A DNA stretch of 64,000 bases from an uncultured Pelagibacteraceae bacterium (GTDB lineage: Bacteria; Pseudomonadota; Alphaproteobacteria; Pelagibacterales; Pelagibacteraceae), in assembly GCA_902624015.1 (NCBI GenBank), contig CACNVV010000001.1, positions 40,864 to 104,863 on the forward strand, in the 5' to 3' direction. Positions 29,575-39,376 of the stretch are shown one piece after another; the stretch's first letter is position 1, and every line of letters begins with the position of its first letter. The position numbers and the translations under genes are program-made. Below the pieces are notes generated by a model. The model was not told the DNA's origin. It did no database searches and worked only from the letters and a program-made list of their open reading frames with translations.

Positions 29575-30093
29575 TTATTTTTCAAACTTAAAATCTTTAA
29601 TATTTGTAGTTTCATATTTCTCAAAAGGCATATGTATCCAAGGCGAGTCTTTTAGGTAATCTACAGAATAATCAGGTTTAAATTTTGAAGTTGATTTATG
29701 CCATAAAACTGCAGTTTTAATTTTTTCATCAAAATAAAAACCATAAAAATGTTCTAACCATTTAATACTTTTTATTAAAGTTTTTCCAGAATCAGCTAAA
29801 TCATCAACTAACAAAACATGTGAGCCCAAATTTGGAGTAGTTTTCGCTAAATCTCTTGAAAAAGTAAACTGTCCTTGTTGATTTTTTATATCGTCACTAT
29901 CACCATGGTAAGACTCAACAGATAAGATGGCTAGAGGCACATTAAAAAGTCTGCTAAAAATATCTCCAACCCTTAATCCACCTTTTGCAATACAAATTAT
30001 TTGATTAAATTTTAAATTATCATCATGAATTTTTTTAGCTAATTGCTCTATCTTTTTATGATAATCTTCCCAAGTTATATAAATATCTTTCAT
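29575..30093 (-). CDS. Purine (xanthine/guanine-type) phosphoribosyltransferase
   Basis: ICIAKGGLRVGDIFSRLF; HVLLVDDLADSGKTL. The longer ORF to 30126 runs into the tRNA; Met at 30093 (MKDIYITWEDY) is the likely start. Confidence 0.85.
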   Translation of the reverse strand: MKDIYITWEDYHKKIEQLAKKIHDDNLKFNQIICIAKGGLRVGDIFSRLFNVPLAILSVESYHGDSDDIKNQQGQFTFSRDLAKTTPNLGSHVLLVDDLADSGKTLIKSIKWLEHFYGFYFDEKIKTAVLWHKSTSKFKPDYSVDYLKDSPWIHMPFEKYETTNIKDFKFEK

Positions 30094-30099
30094 AATTTT

Positions 30100-30176
30100 T
30101 GGTAGCGGGAAGTGGGATCGAACCACTGACCTCGGGCTTATGAGTCCCGCGCTCTAACCAACTGAGCTACCCCGCC
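30100..30176 (-). tRNA. tRNA-Met (CAT), elongator type
   Basis: GGCGGGGTAGCTCAGTTGGTTAGAGCGCGGGACTCATAAGCCCGAGGTCAGTGGTTCGATCCCACTTCCCGCTACCA; full cloverleaf, encoded CCA. Confidence 0.95.
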
Positions 30177-30245
30177 TTAATCGATAAATGGTTTATAATA
30201 TAAATCTTTATTGTTTCAATAAACTTTTTTAAATCAAATTCTAAA

Positions 30246-30455
30246 CTAAATAATAAAATAAATAGCTAATGAGCTAACTAAACAAGCTAAAATAATTGAA
30301 AAAACAATTCTTTTTTTTAGAGTTCTTTTTTGGTCTAATCTAACTCTGTTTAGTAAAATATTTACATTAGTAGTTTTAATCTTATCTACTTCAAAATCTT
30401 TATTTCTAGCAATATCAGTTTTAAATAATGATGTGTCCTGATTGTTTTTATTCAC
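30246..30455 (-). CDS. Small C-tail-anchored membrane protein
   Basis: 69 aa; basic stretch followed by a C-terminal TM; similar layout to 40370..40567. Confidence 0.6.
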   Translation of the reverse strand: MNKNNQDTSLFKTDIARNKDFEVDKIKTTNVNILLNRVRLDQKRTLKKRIVFSIILACLVSSLAIYFII

Positions 30456-30504
30456 AGTTTATTTAACCAGCTAATTAACTTAAATACAATAAAATTAAAA
30501 TTAA

Positions 30505-32949
30505 CTAAATTTTTCTAAAATCTTTTGTATTTAGTGGTTTTGAAAGAATTTTGATTGGATATTTGATCTTCTCAACCTCTATGAACAAATTTTTATCTCT
30601 AAGTGTTTCTACTGTATTTCCTGAATTAACATAGCCAAATGATAAATTTTTATCAAAGCAGAATGAATAATTTCCTGAAGTTGTTCTTCCAATTATTTTA
30701 TCATCTAAATAAATGGGCTCTTCATGTAACAATAAAGGTGCTCCAGGTTTGCTATCCTTTAGAGTAAACATCATCATTGTTTTATTTAAAGGTTTGTCTT
30801 TAATTTTTAACAATGCGTCTTTACCTATAAAATTAACATTTTTTTTATAACTAATAGTAAAATTTAAACCTGCTTGATATTGATTTTCTTCTGGTGAAAT
30901 ATCATGGCCCCAATGTAAAAAACCACTTTCCATTCTCATTATATCCATTGCATGCATACCGCAATGAGATAAGCCAAAATTTTTGCCTTCATTAGTTAAA
31001 ATTTTATATAAATCCAATGCATCATTTTCATTTACATATAGTTCAAAACCAAGTTCACCCACATAAGATATTCTTTGCGCCCAAACTTTTATATTCTCAA
31101 TCAAAACATTTTTTCCTGATCCAAATTGAAAATTTTCTGGTGAATAATCTTCATCACTAATTTTTTGAATCATTTCTCTACTTTTAGGACCAAATAAACC
31201 AAGACAGCAAATCTCTTCTGTAACATCAATAAATTTAATATCTTCAGATAAATATTTTAAAATATGAAATTTATCTCTTTCTCTAGTTGCCGCCGAACTA
31301 ACTATTCTAAAATGATTTTTATTAATACAAAGAACCGTTAGGTCTGCTTCGATACCACCGCCTTCATTTAGCATGTGAGTATAGGTAGATTTGCCAATTT
31401 CATTTTTAATGTTAGCTGTACAAATTTTTTGTAAATCGCTATGAACTTTCTCACCTTTTAAATCAAATTTAGAAAAAGTTGAAAAATCAAAAAGTCCAAC
31501 ATTTTTTCTAGCATTTATTGTTTCATGTTTTGCTGATGGATACCAATTTTGATAGTTAAAACTATATTCATATTCTGATTTTTCTCCATTTAAGGAATAC
31601 CACATAGGTCTTTCAAAACCTCCAGCAACTCCAAAACATGCACCAGCTTTTTTTAACTCATTATGATAAGGTAGTAATTTTTTATTTCTTGAAGTTTCGT
31701 GTTGTTTATAAGGCCAATGCATCCCATAAAGATCTCCTAAGGTTTCAGTAACCCTATCCATGATAAATTTTTTAGATGAATGAAACTTTTGAAATCTTTT
31801 TATATCTAGCGAAAATAAATCTTCGTTTATATGACCATTAATCATCCATTCTGCAGTTACTCGTCCTGCTCCACCCGAACTTGCTATTCCAATGCTATTA
31901 AAACCACAACATGTATAAAGATTTTTAACTTCTGGTGTTTCTCCAAGTAAATATTGAGTATCAGGTGTAAACGACTCGGGTCCTGAAAAAAATTTTCTTA
32001 TACCTGCGTTTTCCAACATTGGTAACCTATGAAAAGATTTTTCAAGGTAAGGCTCGAAATGATCAAAATCGTCAGGAAATTCTCCAAATGAAAAATCATC
32101 AGGAACTCTTCCACTATCTTTAAAAGCAGGTTTTGCATTTGGCTCAAAAATACCAACTAACATTTTTCCAGCATCTTCTTTTAAATAAAGACAAGCATTG
32201 TAATCCCTTAAGACAGGTAAATCTTTAGGTAGATCTTTCATTGGCTCTGTAATCACATAGAAATGCTCATTTGGATATAACGGAACACTAACACCAATAT
32301 CTTCTCCAATTTGTCGAGACCACATTCCTGTCGCTAAAACTACATATTCACAATCAATTTTTCCTTGGATAGTTTCAACGCCACATATTCTTTTATTTTT
32401 TACTAAAATTTTTTTTACTGGTGACTTCTCAAATATTTTAACACCTAACATTTTAGCAGCTTTAGCCAATACATTGGTAACTCCAACAGGGTCTGCCTGA
32501 CCATCCTTTGGCATATAAACACCACCGACTAGATCCTCGGTTTTTACAACTGAATATAATTCTTTTATTCTTTGTTGGTTTAAAACCTCTACCTCAACAT
32601 TAGATAATTGTGCAGTTGTAGCTTGCCTTAACAACTCCTGCATACGTTCTTTTGAAGAAGCAACTGTAATTGCACCATTTTGTTTAAGACCAGTTGATAA
32701 ACCTGTTGTCTTTTCTAGCTCTTTATAAAGATCTAATGAATATTTTCTTAATTTTGTAATTGTAGAAGTTGCTCCTAGTTGTCCTATCAATCCAGCAGCA
32801 TGCCAGGTTGTACCCGAAGTTAATTGATCTCTTTCTAATAAAACTATATCTTTCCAACCAAACTTTGCTAAATGGTAAGCACAAGAAGTGCCAGCAACGC
32901 CACCACCAATTACAACTACCTTTGCGCTTGAAGGATAGTTTTTTTCCAT
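30505..32949 (-). CDS. FAD-dependent oxidoreductase with GcvT/aminomethyltransferase domain (dimethylglycine/sarcosine dehydrogenase family)
   Basis: VVVIGGGVAGTSCAYHLAKFGW, SGTTWHAAGL; C-terminal GcvT-like GELGFELYV...GMHAMDIMRMESGFLHWGHDIS. Confidence 0.92.
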   Translation of the reverse strand: MEKNYPSSAKVVVIGGGVAGTSCAYHLAKFGWKDIVLLERDQLTSGTTWHAAGLIGQLGATSTITKLRKYSLDLYKELEKTTGLSTGLKQNGAITVASSKERMQELLRQATTAQLSNVEVEVLNQQRIKELYSVVKTEDLVGGVYMPKDGQADPVGVTNVLAKAAKMLGVKIFEKSPVKKILVKNKRICGVETIQGKIDCEYVVLATGMWSRQIGEDIGVSVPLYPNEHFYVITEPMKDLPKDLPVLRDYNACLYLKEDAGKMLVGIFEPNAKPAFKDSGRVPDDFSFGEFPDDFDHFEPYLEKSFHRLPMLENAGIRKFFSGPESFTPDTQYLLGETPEVKNLYTCCGFNSIGIASSGGAGRVTAEWMINGHINEDLFSLDIKRFQKFHSSKKFIMDRVTETLGDLYGMHWPYKQHETSRNKKLLPYHNELKKAGACFGVAGGFERPMWYSLNGEKSEYEYSFNYQNWYPSAKHETINARKNVGLFDFSTFSKFDLKGEKVHSDLQKICTANIKNEIGKSTYTHMLNEGGGIEADLTVLCINKNHFRIVSSAATRERDKFHILKYLSEDIKFIDVTEEICCLGLFGPKSREMIQKISDEDYSPENFQFGSGKNVLIENIKVWAQRISYVGELGFELYVNENDALDLYKILTNEGKNFGLSHCGMHAMDIMRMESGFLHWGHDISPEENQYQAGLNFTISYKKNVNFIGKDALLKIKDKPLNKTMMMFTLKDSKPGAPLLLHEEPIYLDDKIIGRTTSGNYSFCFDKNLSFGYVNSGNTVETLRDKNLFIEVEKIKYPIKILSKPLNTKDFRKI

Positions 32950-32951
32950 TT

Positions 32952-34070
32952 CTAATGTTTGATAGCTTCTCCAGGTTGTACAAAATTATGTCCAAAGACA
33001 TCAGCAACTGCTTTATAAGTTACTTGACCCTTATGAACATTTAACCCTGCTAAAAAGTTTTTATCTTCACTTAATGCTTTTTGATAACCTTTATTTGCAA
33101 GCTTAACTAAGAAAGGTAAAGTTGCATTATTTAATGCCAATGTTGATGTCCTGGGTACACCTCCTGGCATATTTGCTACACAATAATGAACTACATCATC
33201 AACAATATATGTTGGATCACCATGTGTTGTAGGTTTACTAGTTTCTACACAGCCTCCTTGATCTATAGCAACGTCAACAATTACAGATCCTCTTTTCATA
33301 GTCTTAATCATGTCTTTAGTAATTAATTTTGGAGCTTCTGCACCTGGAATTAATACTCCACCAACTAAAAGATCTGCCTCAGCAACTAATTTATCTAAAT
33401 CTGTTTTATCACTTTGTTCTGGAATAATTTTGTCTCCAAACATTTCAACAAGTTGTTTTAATCTAGCCTCAGATTTATCTACAATATGAACTTTAGCTTG
33501 CATACCAGTTGCAATCACTGCAGCATTTTCTCCAACAACTCCTCCACCTAATATAACTACAGTTCCTCCTGTTACACCTGGTGCACCACCTAAAAGTAAA
33601 CCTCTACCACTTTGATTTTTCTCCAAACAATGAGCACCTGCTTGTACCGACATTCTGCCAGCAACAGCACTCATTGGAGCAAGTAATGGTAGTCTTCCAT
33701 TATCATCAGTAACTGTTTCGTAAGCTATATTAATACTTTTAGATTTTATTAATCCCTCAGTTAATTCTTTTGCTGCAGCTAAATGGAGATAAGTATAAAC
33801 GATTTGATTTTCTCTAATCATATCAACTTCTACTTTTTGAGGTTCTTTTACTTTAACAATTATTTCTGCGTCATTAAAAATATCAGCTGCAGTATCAGCA
33901 ATTTTAGCTCCAGCTTTTATATATTGATCATTTTCAAAACCAGCCTCAAATCCACCATTGTTTTCTACCAACACTTCGTGACCCTCTGAAACTAAAGTTC
34001 TAACACTATCAGGTGTTAAACCAATTCTATTTTCTTGTGGTTTTATTTCTTTAGGAACTCCAATTTTCAT
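32952..34070 (-). CDS. ald: Alanine dehydrogenase
   Basis: MKIGVPKEIKPQENRIGLTPDSV; VVILGGGVVGENAA; VDVAIDQGGC. Confidence 0.95.
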   Translation of the reverse strand: MKIGVPKEIKPQENRIGLTPDSVRTLVSEGHEVLVENNGGFEAGFENDQYIKAGAKIADTAADIFNDAEIIVKVKEPQKVEVDMIRENQIVYTYLHLAAAKELTEGLIKSKSINIAYETVTDDNGRLPLLAPMSAVAGRMSVQAGAHCLEKNQSGRGLLLGGAPGVTGGTVVILGGGVVGENAAVIATGMQAKVHIVDKSEARLKQLVEMFGDKIIPEQSDKTDLDKLVAEADLLVGGVLIPGAEAPKLITKDMIKTMKRGSVIVDVAIDQGGCVETSKPTTHGDPTYIVDDVVHYCVANMPGGVPRTSTLALNNATLPFLVKLANKGYQKALSEDKNFLAGLNVHKGQVTYKAVADVFGHNFVQPGEAIKH

Positions 34071-34079
34071 AAACGAAAA

Positions 34080-35426
34080 TTAATTCTTTTTACTTTTTGC
34101 GTAATTTGTTATTCCAGTTCGAAGTTTTTCAATAATCTCATCAATATGTTTTTTTTCACAAATAAACATTGGAGCAATAATTAAACAATCACCTGTAGCT
34201 TTAAAATTTACTCCAGCTTCATAACAATGTTTAAAACAAGTAAATCCAGCAGCACCTGGTTTTTTATCCATTACAATATCTATTCCACCCATCATTCCAT
34301 ATCCTCTGATGTTATCAACAACATCAATATCTTTTAGAGACATTAAACCTTCTTGGAAATAAGGTGCTAAATTTTTAGCTCTATTAAAGATATCATCCTT
34401 TTCAATAATATCCTGTACAGCTAAACCCGCAGCTACAGAAATTGGAATTCCAGAATAAGTATAACCATGAAATAGTTCTATAGTTCCTTTAGGAGCATTT
34501 TCTGCAATAGCATCATAAATATCTTCTTTACATGCAACAACGCCCATTGGACTAATTCCGTTTGTAGTAGCTTTTGCCATTGTCATCATGTCTGGAGTTA
34601 CTCCATATTCTTGTGATGCAAATGGAGATCCTGTTCTTCCCCATCCTGTGATTACTTCATCAAAAATTAAAAGTATTCCGTGTTTGTCACAAATTTCTCT
34701 TAATCTTTGTAGATATCCTTTTGGTGGAACTAATGTACCTGTTGATCCTGCAATAGGTTCAACAATGCAAGCTGCTATATTTTCAGCACCAAAGTTCATA
34801 CAAATTCTTTCTAAATCTTCTGCTAATTCAACACCTGTTTCTGGTTGACCACTTACAAACTTATGTTCTGGCAAATGTGTATGTCTCATATGAACAACAC
34901 CTGGCATTAAAACGCTCGCAAAAGTTTTTACGTTATTAACCATACCTCCAACAGAAGTTGCACCAATATTCATTCCATGGTAGCCTCTTTCCCTACCAAC
35001 AAATCTAAATCTTTGACTATCTCCTCTTGCTCTATGATAAGCGATAGCAATTTTAATTGCAGTTTCAACAGCAGTTGAACCACAAATAGTATAAAACATT
35101 CTATTCAAGTTACCTGGAGTGTGTTTTGAAATTCTAGTCGCTAATTCAAATGATCCACCAAAACCTTGTTGGAAAGGTTGACAATAATCTAAAGTTTTTA
35201 ATTGATTTGTTATTGCTTCAATAATTTCTTCTCTACCATGCCCTAAGGGATTGCAAAATAATCCAGAGCTTGCATCAATTTGGGTTTGACCTTGATGGTT
35301 TTTTAAATACACACCCTTAGCTTCAACAATTAATCTTGGGTTCTCTTTAAAGTCTTTATTAGATGTAAATGGCATCCAGTGCTCATTTAAAGAATTTGGA
35401 ATTGCTGTTTTGTTTTGTGTGCTCAT
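34080..35426 (-). CDS. Class III omega-amino acid (beta-alanine/taurine-type):pyruvate aminotransferase
   Basis: EHWMPFTSNKDFKENPRLIVEAKGVYL; GRERGYHGMNIGATSVGG; LLIFDEVITGWGRTG; AKATTNG. Confidence 0.9.
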   Translation of the reverse strand: MSTQNKTAIPNSLNEHWMPFTSNKDFKENPRLIVEAKGVYLKNHQGQTQIDASSGLFCNPLGHGREEIIEAITNQLKTLDYCQPFQQGFGGSFELATRISKHTPGNLNRMFYTICGSTAVETAIKIAIAYHRARGDSQRFRFVGRERGYHGMNIGATSVGGMVNNVKTFASVLMPGVVHMRHTHLPEHKFVSGQPETGVELAEDLERICMNFGAENIAACIVEPIAGSTGTLVPPKGYLQRLREICDKHGILLIFDEVITGWGRTGSPFASQEYGVTPDMMTMAKATTNGISPMGVVACKEDIYDAIAENAPKGTIELFHGYTYSGIPISVAAGLAVQDIIEKDDIFNRAKNLAPYFQEGLMSLKDIDVVDNIRGYGMMGGIDIVMDKKPGAAGFTCFKHCYEAGVNFKATGDCLIIAPMFICEKKHIDEIIEKLRTGITNYAKSKKN

Positions 35427-35511
35427 AAAAATTTCTTTCTAAAAATATTTTAATTTTAATCTTAAGGCCTCTTTAGACTAAAATAAATGGATTAACTACC
35501 ACATTATTGAC

Positions 35512-35526
35512 ACAACCAATGATTGT
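35512..35526. promoter_or_regulatory. Candidate operator: near-palindrome in the divergent aminotransferase/tauA intergenic region
   Basis: ACAACCAATGATTGT, one mismatched pair, overlapping a TTGACA at 35507-35512. Confidence 0.4.
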
Positions 35527-35608
35527 ATAAACTTTCTTTTTTGTTTTACTTCGGTGACAATTTGAATTTAAATATCCAGAATTTAATTAATTAAACATAG
35601 GGGAATAA

Positions 35609-36550
35609 ATGAAAAAAATACTAAGTTTTATTCTAGGATCTATTTTTGCACTTAACCTATCAATTTCGGTTGCTAATTCAGCTGCAAATGAAGTTAGAGT
35701 TGCATACTTTCTAGAATGGCCAAGCCCAAATTTAGAAGACATGCAGAAAAAGAATTTTGCTAAAGCTCTTGGTGTTCCAGTAAAATGGACAAATTTCACT
35801 AATGGTGGAGCAATGACTGATGCAATGTTAGCAGGAGATATCGATATTTCTTACTCACAAGGATTAGTACCTTTTATCAATGCTGTAAAATCTAATGCAC
35901 CTATCAAGTTAGTTGATATTGCTATGGAATACGGAATGGGTGGAACTACTTGTGTTACATCTAACGCTTCTGGAATTACAAAAGCAAACGCTACTGAATT
36001 AGAGGGTAAAAAAGTTGCAGTTCCACTAGGAACAATGGCTGAATACGTTTTTGATGAAAGTATGAAAGTTGTTGGTGCTGACAGAAGTAAAATGGACATT
36101 ATTCAAATGGACCCTGAAGAAGGTGCTGCTGCGTTAGTAAGTGGTGATGTTGTAATGGCATGTTTATTTGGTGGTAATTCTATCAAAGCAGCAACTGCAG
36201 TTGGATCAAGACTTTTAACAGTTCAAGAAGCTAGAGATGCTGGAATTTTAGGTATCGATATTACTTCTGTAACTGACAAGTTTATGAAAGAAAATCCAGG
36301 AATGCTTAGAACTTTTATTGAAGTAACTCATGAAGCAAATGCTAGATATGCTGCAGGAAAAAGTGATATGAATGCAATGTCTAAAGCGTCTGAAATGAAA
36401 GTTGCAGATATGAAAGATACTTTAAGTGGATTTAAATTCTTAACTCCAGAAGAAACTAAAACATCTATGGAAAGTGGAAATTTACACAAGTTCCTTGAAG
36501 GAATGGGAACTCCAGGTGGAAACGTAGATACTAGTTTCTTACCTTTATAA
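35609..36550 (+). CDS. tauA: Taurine-type ABC transporter substrate-binding protein
   Basis: Signal peptide; VRVAYFLEWPSPNLEDMQ; DIDISYSQGLVPF; adjacent to tauBC homologues. Confidence 0.9.
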   Translation: MKKILSFILGSIFALNLSISVANSAANEVRVAYFLEWPSPNLEDMQKKNFAKALGVPVKWTNFTNGGAMTDAMLAGDIDISYSQGLVPFINAVKSNAPIKLVDIAMEYGMGGTTCVTSNASGITKANATELEGKKVAVPLGTMAEYVFDESMKVVGADRSKMDIIQMDPEEGAAALVSGDVVMACLFGGNSIKAATAVGSRLLTVQEARDAGILGIDITSVTDKFMKENPGMLRTFIEVTHEANARYAAGKSDMNAMSKASEMKVADMKDTLSGFKFLTPEETKTSMESGNLHKFLEGMGTPGGNVDTSFLPL

Positions 36551-36574
36551 TTTTAAAGGTTTAAATTTTTTAAG

Positions 36575-36613
36575 ATAGGCACCAATTACTAAAATTGGTG
36601 CCTATTTTTTTTT
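36575..36613 (+). terminator. Intrinsic terminator/attenuator between tauA and tauB
   Basis: ATAGGCACCAATT-ACTAA-AATTGGTGCCTAT, perfect 13-bp stem, then eight T's. Confidence 0.92.
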
Positions 36614-36636
36614 AAAATTTCTAATATAAGACAATT

Positions 36637-37434
36637 ATGAGTGATCTGATTTCTCAAAATCTAAACATGGTTTTTAAAACTCCCAAAGGAGAAACTGTTC
36701 ATGCACTAAAAGATGTAAGTTTTACTTTAAAAAAAGGTGAATTACTTACAGTGCTTGGTCCTTCAGGTTGTGGAAAAACAACTTTACTAAATATTACCGC
36801 TGGATTTTTAAGACCTACATCAGGAAAAATAACGCTTAACAATAACGAAATTGATGGACCAGGTGTTGAAAGAGGAATGGTTTTTCAACAAGGTGCTTTA
36901 TTTGAATGGTTAACAGTTGCTGAGAATGTAAATTTTGGACTTAGGATGAAAAAAGAAGATCCTGAATTTACAGCTAAGAAAGTTGATGAATGGTTAGAAA
37001 TAGTTGGTCTTAAAGGTTTTGGTAACACTCCTACTTATCAATTATCAGGTGGTATGCAGCAAAGAGTTGCTCTTGCAAGATGTTTAATAAACGATCCTGA
37101 TTTAATTTTAATGGACGAACCATTGGGGGCCTTAGATGCATTAACTAGAGAAAAAATGCAATCATTAGTTTTAAAAATTTGGAAAGAGACAGGAAAAACA
37201 ATCATCTTAATTACACACTCAGTTGAAGAAGCATTGTTACTTGGAGAAAGATTATATGTAATGGCACCAAGACCAGGCAGGATACATAAAGAGTATAATC
37301 TTCCATTTGCAGAAATGGGTCTTACACAAGACTTAAGAGAAATTAAAAAAAATAAAGAATTTTCTTCTACCAGAGAAGAAATCTTATCAATGATTTGGAA
37401 TATGGAAGAAGAAATTATGGGGAAAGAAAATTAA
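36637..37434 (+). CDS. tauB: Taurine-type ABC transporter ATP-binding protein
   Basis: GPSGCGKTT Walker A, LSGGMQQRVALAR signature, LILMDEPLGALD Walker B. Confidence 0.92.
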   Translation: MSDLISQNLNMVFKTPKGETVHALKDVSFTLKKGELLTVLGPSGCGKTTLLNITAGFLRPTSGKITLNNNEIDGPGVERGMVFQQGALFEWLTVAENVNFGLRMKKEDPEFTAKKVDEWLEIVGLKGFGNTPTYQLSGGMQQRVALARCLINDPDLILMDEPLGALDALTREKMQSLVLKIWKETGKTIILITHSVEEALLLGERLYVMAPRPGRIHKEYNLPFAEMGLTQDLREIKKNKEFSSTREEILSMIWNMEEEIMGKEN

Positions 37435-39360
37435 ATGTTAACCCAATTTGTAACCATCTTAATATTTGTAGCTGTAATTGGATGTATTCTTTATGGAAGA
37501 AGATTAATTAGAACTGAAAAAGTTGATGCAGTCTTTGGTAATCCGGAAAGAGCTAAAGGAGGAACGCACTGGATAATCGTTGGTAGCAGTGCAATTCTAA
37601 TGCTATGGCTTTATTATTCATGGGATATCGCAAAAGGATTTTATCCAAAATCAGCGAACGAATTATGTCAGGTTGCTAAAATAAATGAGTCACTACTGGG
37701 TTTAAAATACCAATTCCCTATTGAAGAAAGAGAATTTAAAAGCACATCCATTATTAAAATTGAAAACAAAAATCTTGTAAAAATTGCAAATGAAATAAAA
37801 GCCTCTCCTGATCTAAATGATCAACAAAAAACAATCCTTGTAAGTTACATAGATAGAACCTCTAAATTAATTCCATTTTTAACAAGTGAAGAACTAATGG
37901 AAATGGATACCAAAATTAAACTTAAGGAAATAACAGAAGAAATAAAACTTCTGAGTTCCAATTTTCAAAAGAAAGATTATCCGTTTGAGACAGATACACA
38001 AAAAACTGAAAGACAGAAACTTATTGATGAACAAGGTGGCTGGGGAATTACAACTATAGACTCTGGAACTGGTACAATTGAAAATACCATTGAAATACCT
38101 ACCGCACCTCAAACCAATAAAGGTTTAAAATTTCATGCAGCCGCAGCAGAACTAAAAAAAATTGACGACAAATTTTTTAAATTAAAAAACCATAACCCAC
38201 AGTTCAAAAGCGCAATCAAACAACTTAAAGACGATATTAAAGCTTACAGAAAAGGATTAGATGATAGTGAAGAAATAGCATCTGACTATGCAAAAAATAT
38301 TGTTAAAATTGCAAGAAGAATAGAGTTTGCAAGCATCTATCCTCCTAATGCATTAAATGAAATGCAAGCAGCAATAATAGAGTTTGATGAATTGCAAAAT
38401 AATGAGCAAGGCGGATTAAGATTAATTGATATTCTTCTATTTCCAGCAGGAACAATTGTAGCAAGTGGACCAACATGTTCTGAACAAGGTTCAGGTAGAT
38501 GGTTACCTAAACCATCAGATACATTTAATAAGTTTGTATTGATGTCTAAACCAAGTGTTGGATACAAAAATATTCCTCTTTTATGGATTGAGATGGTTGA
38601 TGTAAGTAAAATGATTGGATTTATTTTACCTGATTGGATCGCAGATATGTTGCCTGGTGAATATCCAGTGCATTCAAAAGATGGAATTGTTAAAGAAAAC
38701 TTTAAAAGTAACGTTTTAAAAGTTGTTACTGGTGACTTTAAATTATTTAAAGTGCCTGTTCCATATGGACACATATGGGACTCATTCTTAAGGGTATTTT
38801 TAGGTTTAGTTTTTGGAATTCTTATTGGGGTGCCATTAGGATTGTTTATGGGTCTGAATCGATTTGCTAAAGGTTTCTTTGATCCTTTAATCGAATTATA
38901 CAGGCCTGTTCCACCATTAGCTTGGGCGCCATTGATTATTTCAGTTCTTGGAATAGATAATACGGGTAAAATATTTTTATTATTCATGGTCTCACTTTCA
39001 ATTATGATTATTTCTGCAAGAGCTGGTGCATCAGGAACACAACTTTCAAAAATACACGCTGCACATTCTTTAGGAGCTACTAAAAAACAAATTTTAAGAT
39101 ATGTGATTTTTCCTAATTCACTTCCTGAAATTCTTACAGGAATAAGAGTTGCTGTTGGTATGTGCTGGGGAACACTTGTTGCTGCAGAGTTTTTAGCAGG
39201 TACAACAGGTATCGGTTTTGTTGAAAATGTTGCAAAAAAGTACTTCCAATACGAAGTAATTTGGATAACGATATTTATTATGGGTCTATTGGGTCTTTTA
39301 TTTGATATTACTTTGAGAAAAATAATTGAAAAAACTATTCCTTGGCGTGGTAAAGGATAA
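37435..39360 (+). CDS. tauC: Taurine-type ABC transporter permease with large N-terminal extension
   Basis: C-terminal ~200 aa SsuC/TauC-type permease (YRPVPPLAWAPLIISVLGI...EFLAGTTGIGF); ~440 aa N-terminal extension with TM segments and a helical domain. Confidence 0.88.
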   Translation: MLTQFVTILIFVAVIGCILYGRRLIRTEKVDAVFGNPERAKGGTHWIIVGSSAILMLWLYYSWDIAKGFYPKSANELCQVAKINESLLGLKYQFPIEEREFKSTSIIKIENKNLVKIANEIKASPDLNDQQKTILVSYIDRTSKLIPFLTSEELMEMDTKIKLKEITEEIKLLSSNFQKKDYPFETDTQKTERQKLIDEQGGWGITTIDSGTGTIENTIEIPTAPQTNKGLKFHAAAAELKKIDDKFFKLKNHNPQFKSAIKQLKDDIKAYRKGLDDSEEIASDYAKNIVKIARRIEFASIYPPNALNEMQAAIIEFDELQNNEQGGLRLIDILLFPAGTIVASGPTCSEQGSGRWLPKPSDTFNKFVLMSKPSVGYKNIPLLWIEMVDVSKMIGFILPDWIADMLPGEYPVHSKDGIVKENFKSNVLKVVTGDFKLFKVPVPYGHIWDSFLRVFLGLVFGILIGVPLGLFMGLNRFAKGFFDPLIELYRPVPPLAWAPLIISVLGIDNTGKIFLLFMVSLSIMIISARAGASGTQLSKIHAAHSLGATKKQILRYVIFPNSLPEILTGIRVAVGMCWGTLVAAEFLAGTTGIGFVENVAKKYFQYEVIWITIFIMGLLGLLFDITLRKIIEKTIPWRGKG

Positions 39361-39376
39361 ATGTTAAGGGGATGAA

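Noticed and set aside
30094-30126. N-terminal extension of the phosphoribosyltransferase ORF (MVRSHFPLPKI)
   Set aside because: It reads through the 3' end of tRNA-Met; the internal Met at 30093 is the better start.
32723-33044. Small ORFs on both strands over the FAD oxidoreductase/ald junction
   Set aside because: Overlap well-supported CDSs in other frames; no motif or ribosome-binding signal.
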